Assembly: GCF_042432815.1 (NCBI RefSeq)
Contig: NZ_JBHLWM010000003.1
Coordinates: 186,001 to 250,000 of the forward strand
DNA length: 64,000 bases
Direction: 5' to 3'
From: Rhodopseudomonas telluris
GTDB taxonomy: Bacteria > Pseudomonadota > Alphaproteobacteria > Rhizobiales > Xanthobacteraceae
Shown one piece after another: positions 26,149-35,546 of the stretch. The notes under the pieces are model-generated. The model made no database searches. It saw only the letters and a program-made list of their open reading frames with translations, and was not told where the DNA came from. How positions within the stretch are numbered: the first letter of the stretch is position 1; the number at the start of each line of letters is the position of its first letter. Both the position numbers and the translations under genes were made by a program.

Positions 26149-26793
26149 ATGCCCATCGACTCGTCCAAGTTCTTCGACAAGATCCGCATCAAGCCGGCCA
26201 AGGCCGCGGCGGCACGTGAAGCCGCGCGCGAACAGGTGGTGATGTGTGACGCCCCGGGCTGCACCAATCGCGGCGCGCATCGTGCCCCGAAAGGACGCGG
26301 GCTCGAGAAGGATTACTGGCACTTCTGCCTCAATCATGTGCGCGAGTACAATCAGGGCTATAATTTCTTCGAGGGCATGAATGCCGACGCCGTGGCGCGC
26401 TATCAGAAGGACGCGCTGACCGGCCATCGCCCGACCTGGAAGATGGGCCAGAACGGCGCCAAGAGCCGTGTCCGCAGCCCCGAGGATATCGAAGGCGCCG
26501 CCGACCCGTTCAACGTGTTCGGCGAGATCAACGGTCGCAGCCGCTGGCGCCGCGGGCCCGATCCGGCGGAGCAGACCAAGTCCGAGCCGCGCAAGGTGTT
26601 CAACGCCGAGCGCAAGGCGCTGCAGGTGATGGGCCTCGACTCCGACGCTACGCTCGACGTCGTCAAGGCGAAGTACAAGGCCCTGGTCAAGCAGCACCAC
26701 CCCGACGCCAATGGCGGCGACCGCTCGACCGAAGACCGCCTGATCGAGATCATCAAGGCCTATAACTATCTGAAGACGGTCGTCCGGAGCTGA
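26149..26793 (+). CDS. J-domain (DnaJ-class) protein
   Basis: A 214-residue protein whose C-terminus is a J domain (about 155-214) with the essential HPD tripeptide at 184-186, which would stimulate DnaK ATPase. The N-terminal half is not a DnaJ zinc finger but shows C33-x4-C38 and C60-x2-H63, a possible small metal site. The family accompanies bolA and cobS-cobT in alphaproteobacteria, where its client is unknown. Upstream AAAGTCC offers only a weak ribosome site. Confidence 0.9.
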   Translation: MPIDSSKFFDKIRIKPAKAAAAREAAREQVVMCDAPGCTNRGAHRAPKGRGLEKDYWHFCLNHVREYNQGYNFFEGMNADAVARYQKDALTGHRPTWKMGQNGAKSRVRSPEDIEGAADPFNVFGEINGRSRWRRGPDPAEQTKSEPRKVFNAERKALQVMGLDSDATLDVVKAKYKALVKQHHPDANGGDRSTEDRLIEIIKAYNYLKTVVRS

Positions 26794-26857
26794 TCCGGGC
26801 TGTCATCGTCGCATCGCCCTCATCCTGAGGAGCCCGGCAAGCCGCCGCGACGGCCCG

Positions 26858-27487
26858 TCATCTCGATTTTCCGCTCGCAGTGACGCGGCGTCGCCAGATC
26901 AGCCAGCCCGCCGCGAGCAGCAGGGCGGCGACGCCGGCGACCACCGGCAGCCAGTGGTGCAGCCGGCCGTGGGATTGCTCCAGCGCCGTCGCGGCGAGCA
27001 CGCCGGGCAGCACATGCGCCGGCGCCCAGAGCAGGATCGCCGGGATATTGATGGCGAAGAACCGGGGCGGCGGCATCTGCAGGGCGCCGGCTGTAACCGG
27101 CACAAAGGCGCGGATCGGCGGCACGAACCGCGCGAAGAACACCGCCCAGCCACCGAACCTTTGGAAGAACGCTTCGGCGCGCGCGACCAGCTCCGGATGG
27201 CGCGACATCGGCCAGGCCGAGAGGATCTGCCGCTGCTCACGATGGCCGATCAGATAGGCCGCCCCGTCGCCGAGCGCGGCGCCGGCCGCGGCCGAAGCCA
27301 GCACGCCGACCAGATCGAGCTCGCCGCCCGGGATCAGGGCGCTGAGCGCCAGAATGATGGTCGAGCCGGGCACCAGTGAGCCGAGCACCGGCACGGCTTC
27401 CAGCAGGGCCGCCATGAACAGCACCAGATAGGCGGCGCCGCGATGCGCCGACGCGAAGGCGATCAGGGAATCGAGGAAGGCATCCAA
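26858..27487 (-). CDS. DedA-family membrane protein
   Basis: Inner-membrane protein of 209 residues, DedA/SNARE-associated superfamily. The hallmark segments are ALLEAVPVLGSLVPGSTIIL, AAAGAALGDGAAYLIGH and FFARFVPPIRAFVPVTAG, with reentrant helices and the conserved acidic and arginine residues. Members act as undecaprenyl-phosphate or phospholipid scramblases/flippases and affect membrane-potential and drug sensitivity. The gene faces the J-domain gene tail to tail, with a remnant of a palindromic repeat (CCTCATCCTGAGGAG at 26819-26833) between them. Confidence 0.9.
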   Translation of the reverse strand: MDAFLDSLIAFASAHRGAAYLVLFMAALLEAVPVLGSLVPGSTIILALSALIPGGELDLVGVLASAAAGAALGDGAAYLIGHREQRQILSAWPMSRHPELVARAEAFFQRFGGWAVFFARFVPPIRAFVPVTAGALQMPPPRFFAINIPAILLWAPAHVLPGVLAATALEQSHGRLHHWLPVVAGVAALLLAAGWLIWRRRVTASGKSR

Positions 27488-27782
27488 CGAGAGCGCTCCG
27501 CGGGCGGGATGGCGAATGGGACGGGCAGTCTATGCGACTGCACCTTAGGAAAGTTTGCAAGCGTTCGACACCCGCAGCCAAACCGGCGATCCGCTCACCC
27601 GGTTTCGCAAGGCAGCCTTTCAAAATCCCACGCTACCGCCTATCTCAATGATAGATCGACGGAACTTTGATCATGCAGCGGGCTTCTGCCTTTCGCGGCT
27701 CTCTGCTAGGTTTGAATCCGCACTCAACCGCATCCACCACCAGAGATCGGGTTTCGGGCGCGTCCGGGACCACGGAGGATTG
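27488..27782. other. Divergent intergenic region, DedA / cobS
   Basis: Just under 300 bases between divergent genes and relatively AT-rich near 27620-27680. A GGAGGA at 27773-27778 is the ribosome site for cobS. I looked for a B12 (cobalamin) riboswitch B12-box and did not find one. Confidence 0.45.
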
Positions 27783-28778
27783 ATGACCGCCGCCACGACC
27801 ACAGCTCAGGAGACCACCGGCCTGCCAGACATGAAGGTGTCGGTTCGCCAGGTCTTCGGCATCGACAGCGACCTTGAAGTTCCGGCTTTCTCCGAAGTCG
27901 ACCCGCATGTGCCGGACGCCGATCCGGATTACCGCTTCGATCGCGCCACCACGCTCGCCATTCTGGCCGGCTTCGCCCGCAATCGCCGCGTCATGGTCAC
28001 CGGCTTCCACGGCACCGGAAAGTCGACCCATATCGAGCAGGTCGCCGCCCGCCTGAACTGGCCCTGCGTCCGCGTCAATCTCGACAGCCACATCAGCCGT
28101 ATCGACCTCGTCGGCAAGGACTCGATCGTGGTCCGCGACGGCAAGCAGGTCACCGAATTCCGTGACGGCATTCTGCCCTGGGCTCTGCAGCACAACGTCG
28201 CGCTGGTGTTCGACGAATACGACGCCGGTCGCCCCGACGTGATGTTCGTGATCCAGCGCGTGCTGGAAGTCTCCGGCCGGCTGACGCTGCTCGATCAGAA
28301 CAAGGTGATCAAGCCGCACCCGGCGTTCCGGCTGTTCGCGACCGCCAACACCATCGGCCTCGGCGACACCTCGGGCCTGTATCACGGCACGCAGCAGATC
28401 AACCAGGGCCAGATGGACCGCTGGTCGATCGTCACGACGCTGAACTACCTGCCGCACGACGAGGAAGTCGAGATCGTGCTGGCCAAGGCCAAGCACTATC
28501 GCAATGCCGAGGGCCGCGACATCGTCAACAAGATGGTCCGCCTCGCCGACCTGACGCGCAACGCCTTCGCCAACGGCGATCTGTCGACCGTGATGAGCCC
28601 GCGCACGGTGATCACCTGGTCGGAGAACGCCGAGATCTTCGGCGATATCGGCTTCGCGTTCCGCGTCACCTTCCTCAACAAATGCGACGAGCTGGAGCGC
28701 CCGCTGGTGGCCGAATTCTATCAGCGCTGCTTCAATGCCGAGCTGCCGGAAAGCTCGGTCAACGTGGCGATGAGCTGA
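27783..28778 (+). CDS. cobS: Cobaltochelatase subunit CobS
   Basis: AAA+ ATPase subunit of the aerobic cobaltochelatase (CobNST), which inserts Co2+ into hydrogenobyrinic acid a,c-diamide in B12 synthesis. The 331 residues show Walker A GFHGTGKST (74-82), the VNLDSHISRIDLVG insert, Walker B LVFDEYD (141-147) and a sensor region FRLFATANTIGLGDTSG. GGAGGA precedes the ATG at 27783. cobT follows after a repeat element; cobN is not in this window, as often in this group. Confidence 0.95.
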   Translation: MTAATTTAQETTGLPDMKVSVRQVFGIDSDLEVPAFSEVDPHVPDADPDYRFDRATTLAILAGFARNRRVMVTGFHGTGKSTHIEQVAARLNWPCVRVNLDSHISRIDLVGKDSIVVRDGKQVTEFRDGILPWALQHNVALVFDEYDAGRPDVMFVIQRVLEVSGRLTLLDQNKVIKPHPAFRLFATANTIGLGDTSGLYHGTQQINQGQMDRWSIVTTLNYLPHDEEVEIVLAKAKHYRNAEGRDIVNKMVRLADLTRNAFANGDLSTVMSPRTVITWSENAEIFGDIGFAFRVTFLNKCDELERPLVAEFYQRCFNAELPESSVNVAMS

Positions 28779-28788
28779 GCTCGTGACC

Positions 28789-28919
28789 CTCTCCCCTCGT
28801 GGGAGAGGGTGCCTTCGCGCAGCGAAGGCGGGTGAGGGGCATGCCCCTCACTGAAAAAGGCCCCCTCATCCGGCACGGACTATGTCCGCGCCACCTTCTC
28901 CCACAAGGGGAGAAGGAAA
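28789..28919. repeat. Palindromic repeat between cobS and cobT (CCCTCTCCC class)
   Basis: Left part has CCCTCTCCCCTCGTGGGAGAGGG and GCCTTCGCGCAGCGAAGGC hairpins, followed by GTGAGGGGCATGCCCCTCAC; the right end is ACCTTCTCCCACAAGGGGAGAAGG. The element fills nearly the whole 158-base gap inside the cobST operon and could tune downstream expression or mRNA stability. Confidence 0.85.
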
Positions 28920-28936
28920 CGAGGTTTAAGCTTGCG

Positions 28937-30835
28937 ATGACGACCAACACCAAACTCCGCACCGGATCGAAGGAAGCGCCGACCGAACCGTTCAAGCGAG
29001 CGGTGACGTCGTGCCTTCGGGCGATCGCCAAAGCCCCGGAGCTGGAAGTCACCTTCGCGGCCGAGCGCCCGGGCCTCGCGCCCGGCAAGGCGCGGCTGCC
29101 GGAGCCGGCGCGCAAGATGAGCAAGCGCGACGCCGCGATCGTGCGCGGCCATGCCGACTCGATCGCGCTCAAGCTCGCCTGTCACGATCCCAAGGTTCAT
29201 CGCAAGCTGATGCCCGGCAATCCGCAGGCACGCGGCGTGTTCGAGGCGGTCGAGCAGGCCCGCGTCGAGGCGCTGGGATCGCGGCGGATGGCCGGCGTCG
29301 CCAAGAATCTCACCGCGATGCTCGACGATCACTTCCACCGCGGCAAATTCGACGAGATCACCGACCGCGCCGACGCGCCGCTGTCGGACGCGCTGGCGAT
29401 GCTGGTGCGCGAGCGGCTCACCGGCCTCGCGCCGCCCGCCGCGGCGAAGAAGCTGGTCGATCTGTGGCGGCCGGTGCTGGAAGACAAGATCGGGCCGCGG
29501 CTCGATCAGCTCGAGCGTTTCGCCGAGGACCAGGCGAAGTTCGGCGATGCCATCCACGATCTGCTCGACGTGCTCGAGCTCGGCGACGAGCGCGACACCG
29601 AGTCGGACGAGGAGGAGAACCAGGACGACAAGCAGGAAGGCGAGAACGATCAGTCCGGCGCCGAGGGCGAGCCGCAGGGCGAAGCCGCGCAGGAAATGAC
29701 CGCCGAGCAGGCCGAGACCTCGACCGACGAGATGAGCGACAGCGCGATGGAAAGCGCGCAGGCCTCGGCGTCGGACACCTTCGACGATTCCGAGATGGGC
29801 GAGGACGACACGCCCGGCGAGGCGACGCGGCCCAACAACCGCGGCGCCAACGAGCCGCGCGGGCCGGAGTATCACGCCTACGCGCCGAAATTCGACGAAG
29901 TCGTCGCCGCCGAGGACCTCTGCGACCACGACGAGCTGGAGCGGCTGCGCAGCTATTTGGACAAGCAGCTCGCGCATCTGCAGGGCATCGTCGCCCGCCT
30001 CGCCAACCGGCTGCAGCGCCGCCTGATGGCGCAGCAGAACCGCGCCTGGGACTTCGACCTCGAGGAAGGCATTCTCGATCCGGCGCGGCTGTCGCGCGTG
30101 GTCACCGACCCGTTCCATCCGCTGTCGTTCATGAACGAGAAGGAAGCGACCTTCCGCGACACCGTGGTGACGCTGCTGCTCGACAATTCCGGCTCGATGC
30201 GCGGCCGCCCGATCACCGTGGCGGCGACCTGCGCGGACATTCTGGCACGGACGCTGGAGCGATGCGGCGTCAAGGTCGAGATCCTCGGCTTCACGACGCG
30301 CGCCTGGAAGGGCGGGCAGTCGCGCGAGGCGTGGCTCGCGGCCGGCAAGCCAAACAATCCGGGCCGGCTCAACGACCTGCGCCACATCATCTACAAGTCC
30401 GCCGACGCGCCGTGGCGGCGTGCACGCAAGAATCTCGGACTGATGATGCGCGAGGGGCTGCTCAAGGAGAACATCGACGGCGAGGCGCTGGACTGGGCGC
30501 ACAAGCGCCTGCTCGGTCGTCCCGAGCAGCGCAAGATCCTGATGATGATCTCGGACGGTGCGCCGGTCGACGACTCGACGCTGTCGGTCAATCCCGGCAA
30601 CTACCTCGAGCGGCATCTGCGCCACATCATCGAGGAGATCGAAACGCGGTCGCCGGTCGAGCTGATCGCCATCGGCATCGGCCACGACGTGACGCGTTAC
30701 TATCGCCGCGCCGTGACCATCGTCGACGCCGAAGAACTCGGCGGCGCGATTACCGAGAAGCTCGCCGAGCTGTTCAGCGAAACCGCGGTCCCTCCGCCCG
30801 GCCCCGGCAAGCCGCGCCGCCGGCTGCATTCGTGA
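28937..30835 (+). CDS. cobT: Cobaltochelatase subunit CobT
   Basis: Second ring subunit of cobaltochelatase, 632 residues. An N-terminal helical region is followed by a strongly acidic Glu/Asp/Gln-rich stretch (about 218-300), then a C-terminal von Willebrand A domain with the MIDAS metal motif DNSGSM (Asp near residue 416). CobT scaffolds CobS hexamers and couples ATP hydrolysis to CobN. ATG at 28937 is chosen because an upstream in-frame extension reads through the repeat. The acidic tract is normal for the family. Confidence 0.95.
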   Translation: MTTNTKLRTGSKEAPTEPFKRAVTSCLRAIAKAPELEVTFAAERPGLAPGKARLPEPARKMSKRDAAIVRGHADSIALKLACHDPKVHRKLMPGNPQARGVFEAVEQARVEALGSRRMAGVAKNLTAMLDDHFHRGKFDEITDRADAPLSDALAMLVRERLTGLAPPAAAKKLVDLWRPVLEDKIGPRLDQLERFAEDQAKFGDAIHDLLDVLELGDERDTESDEEENQDDKQEGENDQSGAEGEPQGEAAQEMTAEQAETSTDEMSDSAMESAQASASDTFDDSEMGEDDTPGEATRPNNRGANEPRGPEYHAYAPKFDEVVAAEDLCDHDELERLRSYLDKQLAHLQGIVARLANRLQRRLMAQQNRAWDFDLEEGILDPARLSRVVTDPFHPLSFMNEKEATFRDTVVTLLLDNSGSMRGRPITVAATCADILARTLERCGVKVEILGFTTRAWKGGQSREAWLAAGKPNNPGRLNDLRHIIYKSADAPWRRARKNLGLMMREGLLKENIDGEALDWAHKRLLGRPEQRKILMMISDGAPVDDSTLSVNPGNYLERHLRHIIEEIETRSPVELIAIGIGHDVTRYYRRAVTIVDAEELGGAITEKLAELFSETAVPPPGPGKPRRRLHS

Positions 30836-30849
30836 GCCGCTGAAAGCAG

Positions 30850-31998
30850 ATGAGCGACGCGATTGCTCCGCCGGCTGATGTGGGGGAGCGATGCACCGAC
30901 CCCGCGCTCGGCGCGCTCCCTCCCCAGCAAGGGGGAGGGGGGACGACACGCCGGGGATTTATCGCTGGAAGTTTCGCGCTCGGCGGTTTGGCGGCGGCGC
31001 CGTTTTTCTCCCAGCGTCCCGCCCTGGCGCAGTCCCTCAAGGATGAACTCGACGCCCATGCGGTGCCTGCGGCCGAACGCATTCAGGTGCGGGCGCGGCC
31101 GATCGACTCGTTCGATCTGCGGGACCGCGCCGTCCGCCGCTTCGGCGCACTGCAGTTTCGCAGCGGGCTTGTTCTCACCTCGTCGTTTCGTGGCTTCGGC
31201 GGGCTGTCGGCGCTGAGGCTCGATCCGAAAGGCGAACGCTTCGTCGCCATCAGCGACCGCGGCACGTGGTTCACCGGGCGGATCGTGTACGACGGCGCGG
31301 CAATGAGCGGCCTCGCCGATGTCGAAGCGGCACCGATCCTCGGCGCCGACGGCCAGCCGCTGACCAAGCGCAAATGGTACGACAGCGAATCCCTCACGTT
31401 CGACGGCAGCACCGCTTACGTCGGGTATGAGCGCATCAACCAGATCGTGAAGCTCGATTTCGGGCACGACGGCGTCCGGGCACGAGGCCAGCCGATCATC
31501 GTGCCGCCGGGACTGCGCAAGCTGCCGAACAACAAGGGAATCGAGTCGCTGGTCGCCGTGCCGAAGGGCCTGCCGCTCGCCGGCACGCTGATCGCGATAT
31601 CGGAGCGCGGCCTCGACGCCGACCGCAACATCGTCGGCTTCCTGATCGGCGGCAAGACGCCCGGCGCCTTTGCGATCCGCCGCACCGAGGATTTCGATAT
31701 CAGCGACGCCGCGCTGCTGCCGCCCGGCGATCTGTTGATCCTGGAGCGCAAATTCTCCTGGCTGGCCGGCGTGCATATCCGCATCCGGCGGATTCCGCTC
31801 GCATCGCTCGTGCCGGGAACCGTCGTCGACGGCCCGGCGCTGTTCAACGCCGATCTCGGCCAGGAGATCGACAACATGGAAGGCATCGATGTGCACCGTG
31901 ACGCGTCCGGCGAGACGGTGCTGACGCTGGTGTCGGACGATAACTTCTCGATGCTGCAGCGAACGCTGCTGCTGCAGTTCACGCTGATCGAGGACTGA
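30850..31998 (+). CDS. Tat-exported phytase-like esterase family protein
   Basis: A 382-residue secreted protein of the esterase-like activity of phytase family. A twin-arginine signal TTRRGFIAGSFALGGLAA (RR at 34-35, cleavage near ALA 60) starts unusually late because residues 12-31 (ERCTDPALGALPPQQGGGG) correspond to DNA resembling an intergenic repeat (about 30887-30944). The mature part is a beta-propeller-like fold with FRGFGGLSALRLD, SDRGTWF and DNMEGIDVHRD. Substrate unknown. The gene starts 14 bp after cobT in the same direction. No good start codon exists after the repeat-like segment and before the Tat motif, so the long N-terminus is probably made. Confidence 0.85.
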   Translation: MSDAIAPPADVGERCTDPALGALPPQQGGGGTTRRGFIAGSFALGGLAAAPFFSQRPALAQSLKDELDAHAVPAAERIQVRARPIDSFDLRDRAVRRFGALQFRSGLVLTSSFRGFGGLSALRLDPKGERFVAISDRGTWFTGRIVYDGAAMSGLADVEAAPILGADGQPLTKRKWYDSESLTFDGSTAYVGYERINQIVKLDFGHDGVRARGQPIIVPPGLRKLPNNKGIESLVAVPKGLPLAGTLIAISERGLDADRNIVGFLIGGKTPGAFAIRRTEDFDISDAALLPPGDLLILERKFSWLAGVHIRIRRIPLASLVPGTVVDGPALFNADLGQEIDNMEGIDVHRDASGETVLTLVSDDNFSMLQRTLLLQFTLIED

Positions 31999-32016
31999 GT
32001 CCGCGGCTCTCCGCGA

Positions 32017-35000
32017 TCAGAACATCGCCCGCGCCGGACTGCCGCGCTCGCTGTCCAGCTCGTCCGCTCCCGCCGCCTTTTGGCCTGCCTCGGTCTCTGG
32101 TGTCGACGTCAGCGCGAGCCGGATCATCCGCGCCAGATCGATCCGCCGGTACGGCTTCGACAACAGCAGGATGCCGGTATCAATCCGGTCGTTGTGAATC
32201 AGCGCGTTCTCCGAATAGCCGGAGGTGAACAGCACTCTCAGGCCCGGCCGGCGCTTGGTCATCTCGGCGGCAAGCTGAACGCCGTTATACGGCCCCGGCA
32301 TCACCACGTCGGTAAACAGCAGATCGAACTTGGCATCGCTGTCACAGATCGACAGCGCCGCGGTGGCGTTGCCGACCGACAGTGCGGTGTAGCCGAGGCT
32401 CTTGAGCTGCGCGTTGACGTAGCTGCGCACCATGGCGTCGTCCTCGACCACCAGGATGGTCTCGGTGCCGCCGATCGCACCGCCTTCGGATGCCGCCGGC
32501 GTTTCGCGTTCGGCCTCCGCGGTGGCGCGCGGCAGATACAGCCGGAACGTCGTGCCCAGGCCTTCCTCGCTGTACAACGTGATATGTCCGCCGGACTGCT
32601 TGATGAAGCCGTACACCATGCTGAGTCCGAGCCCGGTGCCCTTGCCGACTTCCTTGGTGGTGAAGAACGGATCGAACACCTTGCCGCGGATCGCCTCGGG
32701 GATGCCGCAGCCGGAATCGGTGATGGCGATCATCACATAGGCGCCGACGTCGACATTGCCGAGCCGCTTGGCAAACTCCTGGTCGACGATGATGTTGCAG
32801 GTTTCGAGCGTCAGCTTGCCGCCGTTCGGCATCGCGTCGCGGGCATTGACCGCCAGATTGACCAGTGCGGATTCGAGCTGGCCGCGATCGACATAGATCG
32901 GCCAGACGTCGCTCGCCAGCACGGTCTCGACTTCGATCTGTTCGCCGAGGGTCGGCCGCAGCAGGCTCTGCAGCCCCGCCACCAGGCCGTTGACGTCGGT
33001 CTCGTCCGGTCGCAGCGGCTGCTTGCGGGCGAAGGCGAGCAACAGACGCGTCAGCTCGGCGCCGCGATCGGCCGCCTCGCTGATCAGCCTGGCGATGGCA
33101 GCAAGATGTGGCTGGTCGGCGACGCCGTCGCTGATGATGTCGATCGTTCCGGTGATCACCGTCAGCATGTTGTTGAAGTCGTGCGCGATGCCGCCGGTGA
33201 GCTGGCCGATCGACTCCATCTTCTGCGACTGCCGCAGCTGCTCCTCGAACGCGATCTTCTCGGTGAGATCGCGCAGGAACGCGTTGATGACGAAGCTGCC
33301 GTCGCGATACAGCGCCGTCATCGCCACTTCGATCGGGATCGGCGTGCCGTCGTGCCGGATCGCTTCGATCTCGACGCGGAAGCCGGCGTTCTCGCGGCCG
33401 AGCGTCGTGGCGAACTGCGTGAATTCCTCGGTCCGCTGTTCGAGCTGATCGGGCGGGATGATCAGCTGGAAGACGTTGCGGCCGATCGCCTCGGTGCGCT
33501 TCCAACCGAACATCAGCTCGGCATGCGGGCTCCATTCGGTGATCGTCGCGAGCGCGTCGACCTGAACGAAGGCGTCGAGAGCGGTGTCGACGATCGCGCG
33601 CGCCATCTGCTCGCTGCGGCGCAACGCCTCCTCGGCTTTCGTCTTCTGGGTGATGTCGTGATACACCATCACGGCACCCTGGATGTCTCCGCTCTCGCTG
33701 ATCAGCGGTCGGCCATTCGCGATCAGATAGTATCTGCGACTGGAGCCGATCGGCTGCACGACGAATTCGAAATTGACGATCTGCTCGCCTTGATAAGCGC
33801 GCAGCAGCGGCGATTGCGCCGGCAGCAGCGGCCTTCCGTCCGGATAGAAGCGGTCGAACGAGCGGGTGGTGTTATTCAGCCCGACCCCCGACAGCGTGCC
33901 GAACATCTCGCGCGCCGCCGGATTGGTGAGGATCACGATGCCGCGCGCGTCGGCCACCAGCACCGGGTCCACCATGTTGTCGATGGTGTTCTGCAGCACG
34001 CCTGCGAGACGACTGCGTTCTTCCACCTCCTCCGTAAAGGCGATGGCGCGTCGTTTCGACTCGCTGGTCATTTGCTCGAACGCATCGGCCAGCAGCTTGA
34101 TCTCGTATCCGCCGCCGGGCGCGAGCTCGAACTTCTCGCCGCGGGCGAAGGCCTGCACCGAGTGCGTGATCCGGACCAGAGGCCGGGTGAGCGAACGCGC
34201 CAGCGGCACCGCGATCAGCATCGCCACCAGGATGGCGACCGCGCCGCCCGCCAGGGTCGAATTACGGACCGCCGCCTGCACGGATCCCAACGACGCGTAG
34301 TCGCGCATCTCCACGACGCCGATCAACGGACCATCGGCCAGTCGCACCCATCCGATTCCGAGGCCGAAGGAGCGGCCCTCGGCACTCTCGATCACCGACG
34401 GAGTCGCCTCCTTGTCGTTGAGCAATTCGGCAAACGTCGGGAAATCGTCCTGGATGCGGTGGCGCTGGCCCAGATCAAAGCCGAATTCCTGCGATCGATC
34501 CGGATGCACCAGATAGTCGCCGGCCTCGTTGATCACATAGACGGTGTCGCCGGAATCAACGCTGTTGCGCACCCGGTCGAACAGCGCGTTGAGGTTGGTA
34601 TTGATGACCAGCAGCCCGAGCCGCGTGCCATCGGCGGCGTCGATCGGCGCCATCGTCCGCACCGTCGGCGTGTAGGGAACCTCGATGCCCGTCAGGTTCC
34701 TGTTCAGCTCGACCTGGGAGATCGCCACCTCTCCCCGCCGCAGAGCCATCCCTTCCTTGAAGTACGCCCTGTCGCCCCGCCTCGTCAGCTCCGCGGGCGG
34801 CACCACCCGGATCGCGCCGTTGGGCCCCAGGCGATCGACCCGGACCAGCTCGAGCCCGCCATCCTGTACACCGATAATCCGAAGGATTGCGCAATTCGGC
34901 TTGGCGGCCAGCTCCGAGGCGAAACGATCCTCGATCCGCTGGCGCCAGCTCTGGGCGTTCGGGCCGCCCGCTTCGGGACGCCTCGCGAGCAGATCCTGCA

Positions 35001-35217
35001 ACGCCGACGAGGCTTGCGCGCTCTTGGCGTCCGCCAGCGTGCCGCGCAGCTGCGCGTCCATCAGCAGCGCATTGAGCTGGGCGTGGGTCTGCAGACGCGC
35101 GACCGTGCGCGGAATGAGCAGTTGGACGATGCCACGATAATTGAGGAAGCCGAGAACCGCTGTGGTCACGATGACCAGCGCCACCATCGCCAGGATCAGG
35201 CGTGTCGAAAGCTTCAT
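32017..35217 (-). CDS. Hybrid sensor histidine kinase (dCache, HAMP, PAS x2, HisKA, HATPase, receiver)
   Basis: A 1066-residue membrane sensor. After the first membrane helix (about 8-28) comes a periplasmic dCache-like domain (to about 315), a second helix and HAMP, two PAS domains (starting near the VDPVLVADARGIVILTNPA and VDTALDAFVQVDALATITEW segments) with a PAC region, then HisKA with phospho-acceptor His in GGIAHDFNNML, the HATPase catalytic domain (NLAVNARDAMP, GTGLGLSMVYGF), and a C-terminal receiver with Asp in LLFTDVVMPG and the conserved Lys in LLSKPYR. It could phosphorylate its own receiver. No cognate response regulator lies nearby. ATG at 35217 has GAGG at good distance; an in-frame ATG at 35244 is less likely. 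Confidence 0.92.
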   Translation of the reverse strand: MKLSTRLILAMVALVIVTTAVLGFLNYRGIVQLLIPRTVARLQTHAQLNALLMDAQLRGTLADAKSAQASSALQDLLARRPEAGGPNAQSWRQRIEDRFASELAAKPNCAILRIIGVQDGGLELVRVDRLGPNGAIRVVPPAELTRRGDRAYFKEGMALRRGEVAISQVELNRNLTGIEVPYTPTVRTMAPIDAADGTRLGLLVINTNLNALFDRVRNSVDSGDTVYVINEAGDYLVHPDRSQEFGFDLGQRHRIQDDFPTFAELLNDKEATPSVIESAEGRSFGLGIGWVRLADGPLIGVVEMRDYASLGSVQAAVRNSTLAGGAVAILVAMLIAVPLARSLTRPLVRITHSVQAFARGEKFELAPGGGYEIKLLADAFEQMTSESKRRAIAFTEEVEERSRLAGVLQNTIDNMVDPVLVADARGIVILTNPAAREMFGTLSGVGLNNTTRSFDRFYPDGRPLLPAQSPLLRAYQGEQIVNFEFVVQPIGSSRRYYLIANGRPLISESGDIQGAVMVYHDITQKTKAEEALRRSEQMARAIVDTALDAFVQVDALATITEWSPHAELMFGWKRTEAIGRNVFQLIIPPDQLEQRTEEFTQFATTLGRENAGFRVEIEAIRHDGTPIPIEVAMTALYRDGSFVINAFLRDLTEKIAFEEQLRQSQKMESIGQLTGGIAHDFNNMLTVITGTIDIISDGVADQPHLAAIARLISEAADRGAELTRLLLAFARKQPLRPDETDVNGLVAGLQSLLRPTLGEQIEVETVLASDVWPIYVDRGQLESALVNLAVNARDAMPNGGKLTLETCNIIVDQEFAKRLGNVDVGAYVMIAITDSGCGIPEAIRGKVFDPFFTTKEVGKGTGLGLSMVYGFIKQSGGHITLYSEEGLGTTFRLYLPRATAEAERETPAASEGGAIGGTETILVVEDDAMVRSYVNAQLKSLGYTALSVGNATAALSICDSDAKFDLLFTDVVMPGPYNGVQLAAEMTKRRPGLRVLFTSGYSENALIHNDRIDTGILLLSKPYRRIDLARMIRLALTSTPETEAGQKAAGADELDSERGSPARAMF

Positions 35218-35546
35218 CGCGCGGCCTCTGCGACGCGGCTGCACCGCCGTCGTCCCATCTCCAGGCTCAGCCAGGACGGTGGGGCTCTATCCAATCCGAC
35301 GAGCGGACAATCTTGACAGCTTGTGCGTGTGTCGCCCGAACCCGTCACCTCGGTATACTACGGGATTCGACCAATGACGGGTGGATGTCATTAACGGACC
35401 GTGCCGGCGCCGCGGCCCTGCGGTCCGGCATCCGGACACAGCCGCAGCTCCAAAAGGCTGATCAGCGCGCAAACGAAAAGGCCGGGTTTTTCAACCCGGC
35501 CGTCCAAACTCAGGATCGCCGATAGCAGATCGCCGCTAAAAGCGGA
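35218..35546. other. Intergenic region upstream of the sensor kinase gene
   Basis: Contains the promoter side of the kinase gene and, near 35472-35501, the terminator of the L28 gene. Nothing else is supported in the 329 bases. Confidence 0.45.
35472..35501 (-). terminator. Intrinsic terminator of rpmB
   Basis: On the complement, GGCCGGGTT and AACCCGGCC form a nine-pair stem around a GAAA loop, followed by CTTTTCGTTT. It lies 46 bases after the L28 stop codon. Confidence 0.9.

Noticed and set aside
27488..27782. Cobalamin riboswitch upstream of cobS
   Set aside because: No B12-box or paired elements were recognised; the region holds only a promoter-like stretch and a ribosome site.
32080..35316. 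Frame of over 1000 codons opposite the hybrid kinase gene
   Set aside because: The kinase reading has all expected motifs; the opposite frame is a GC-bias artefact without domain features.
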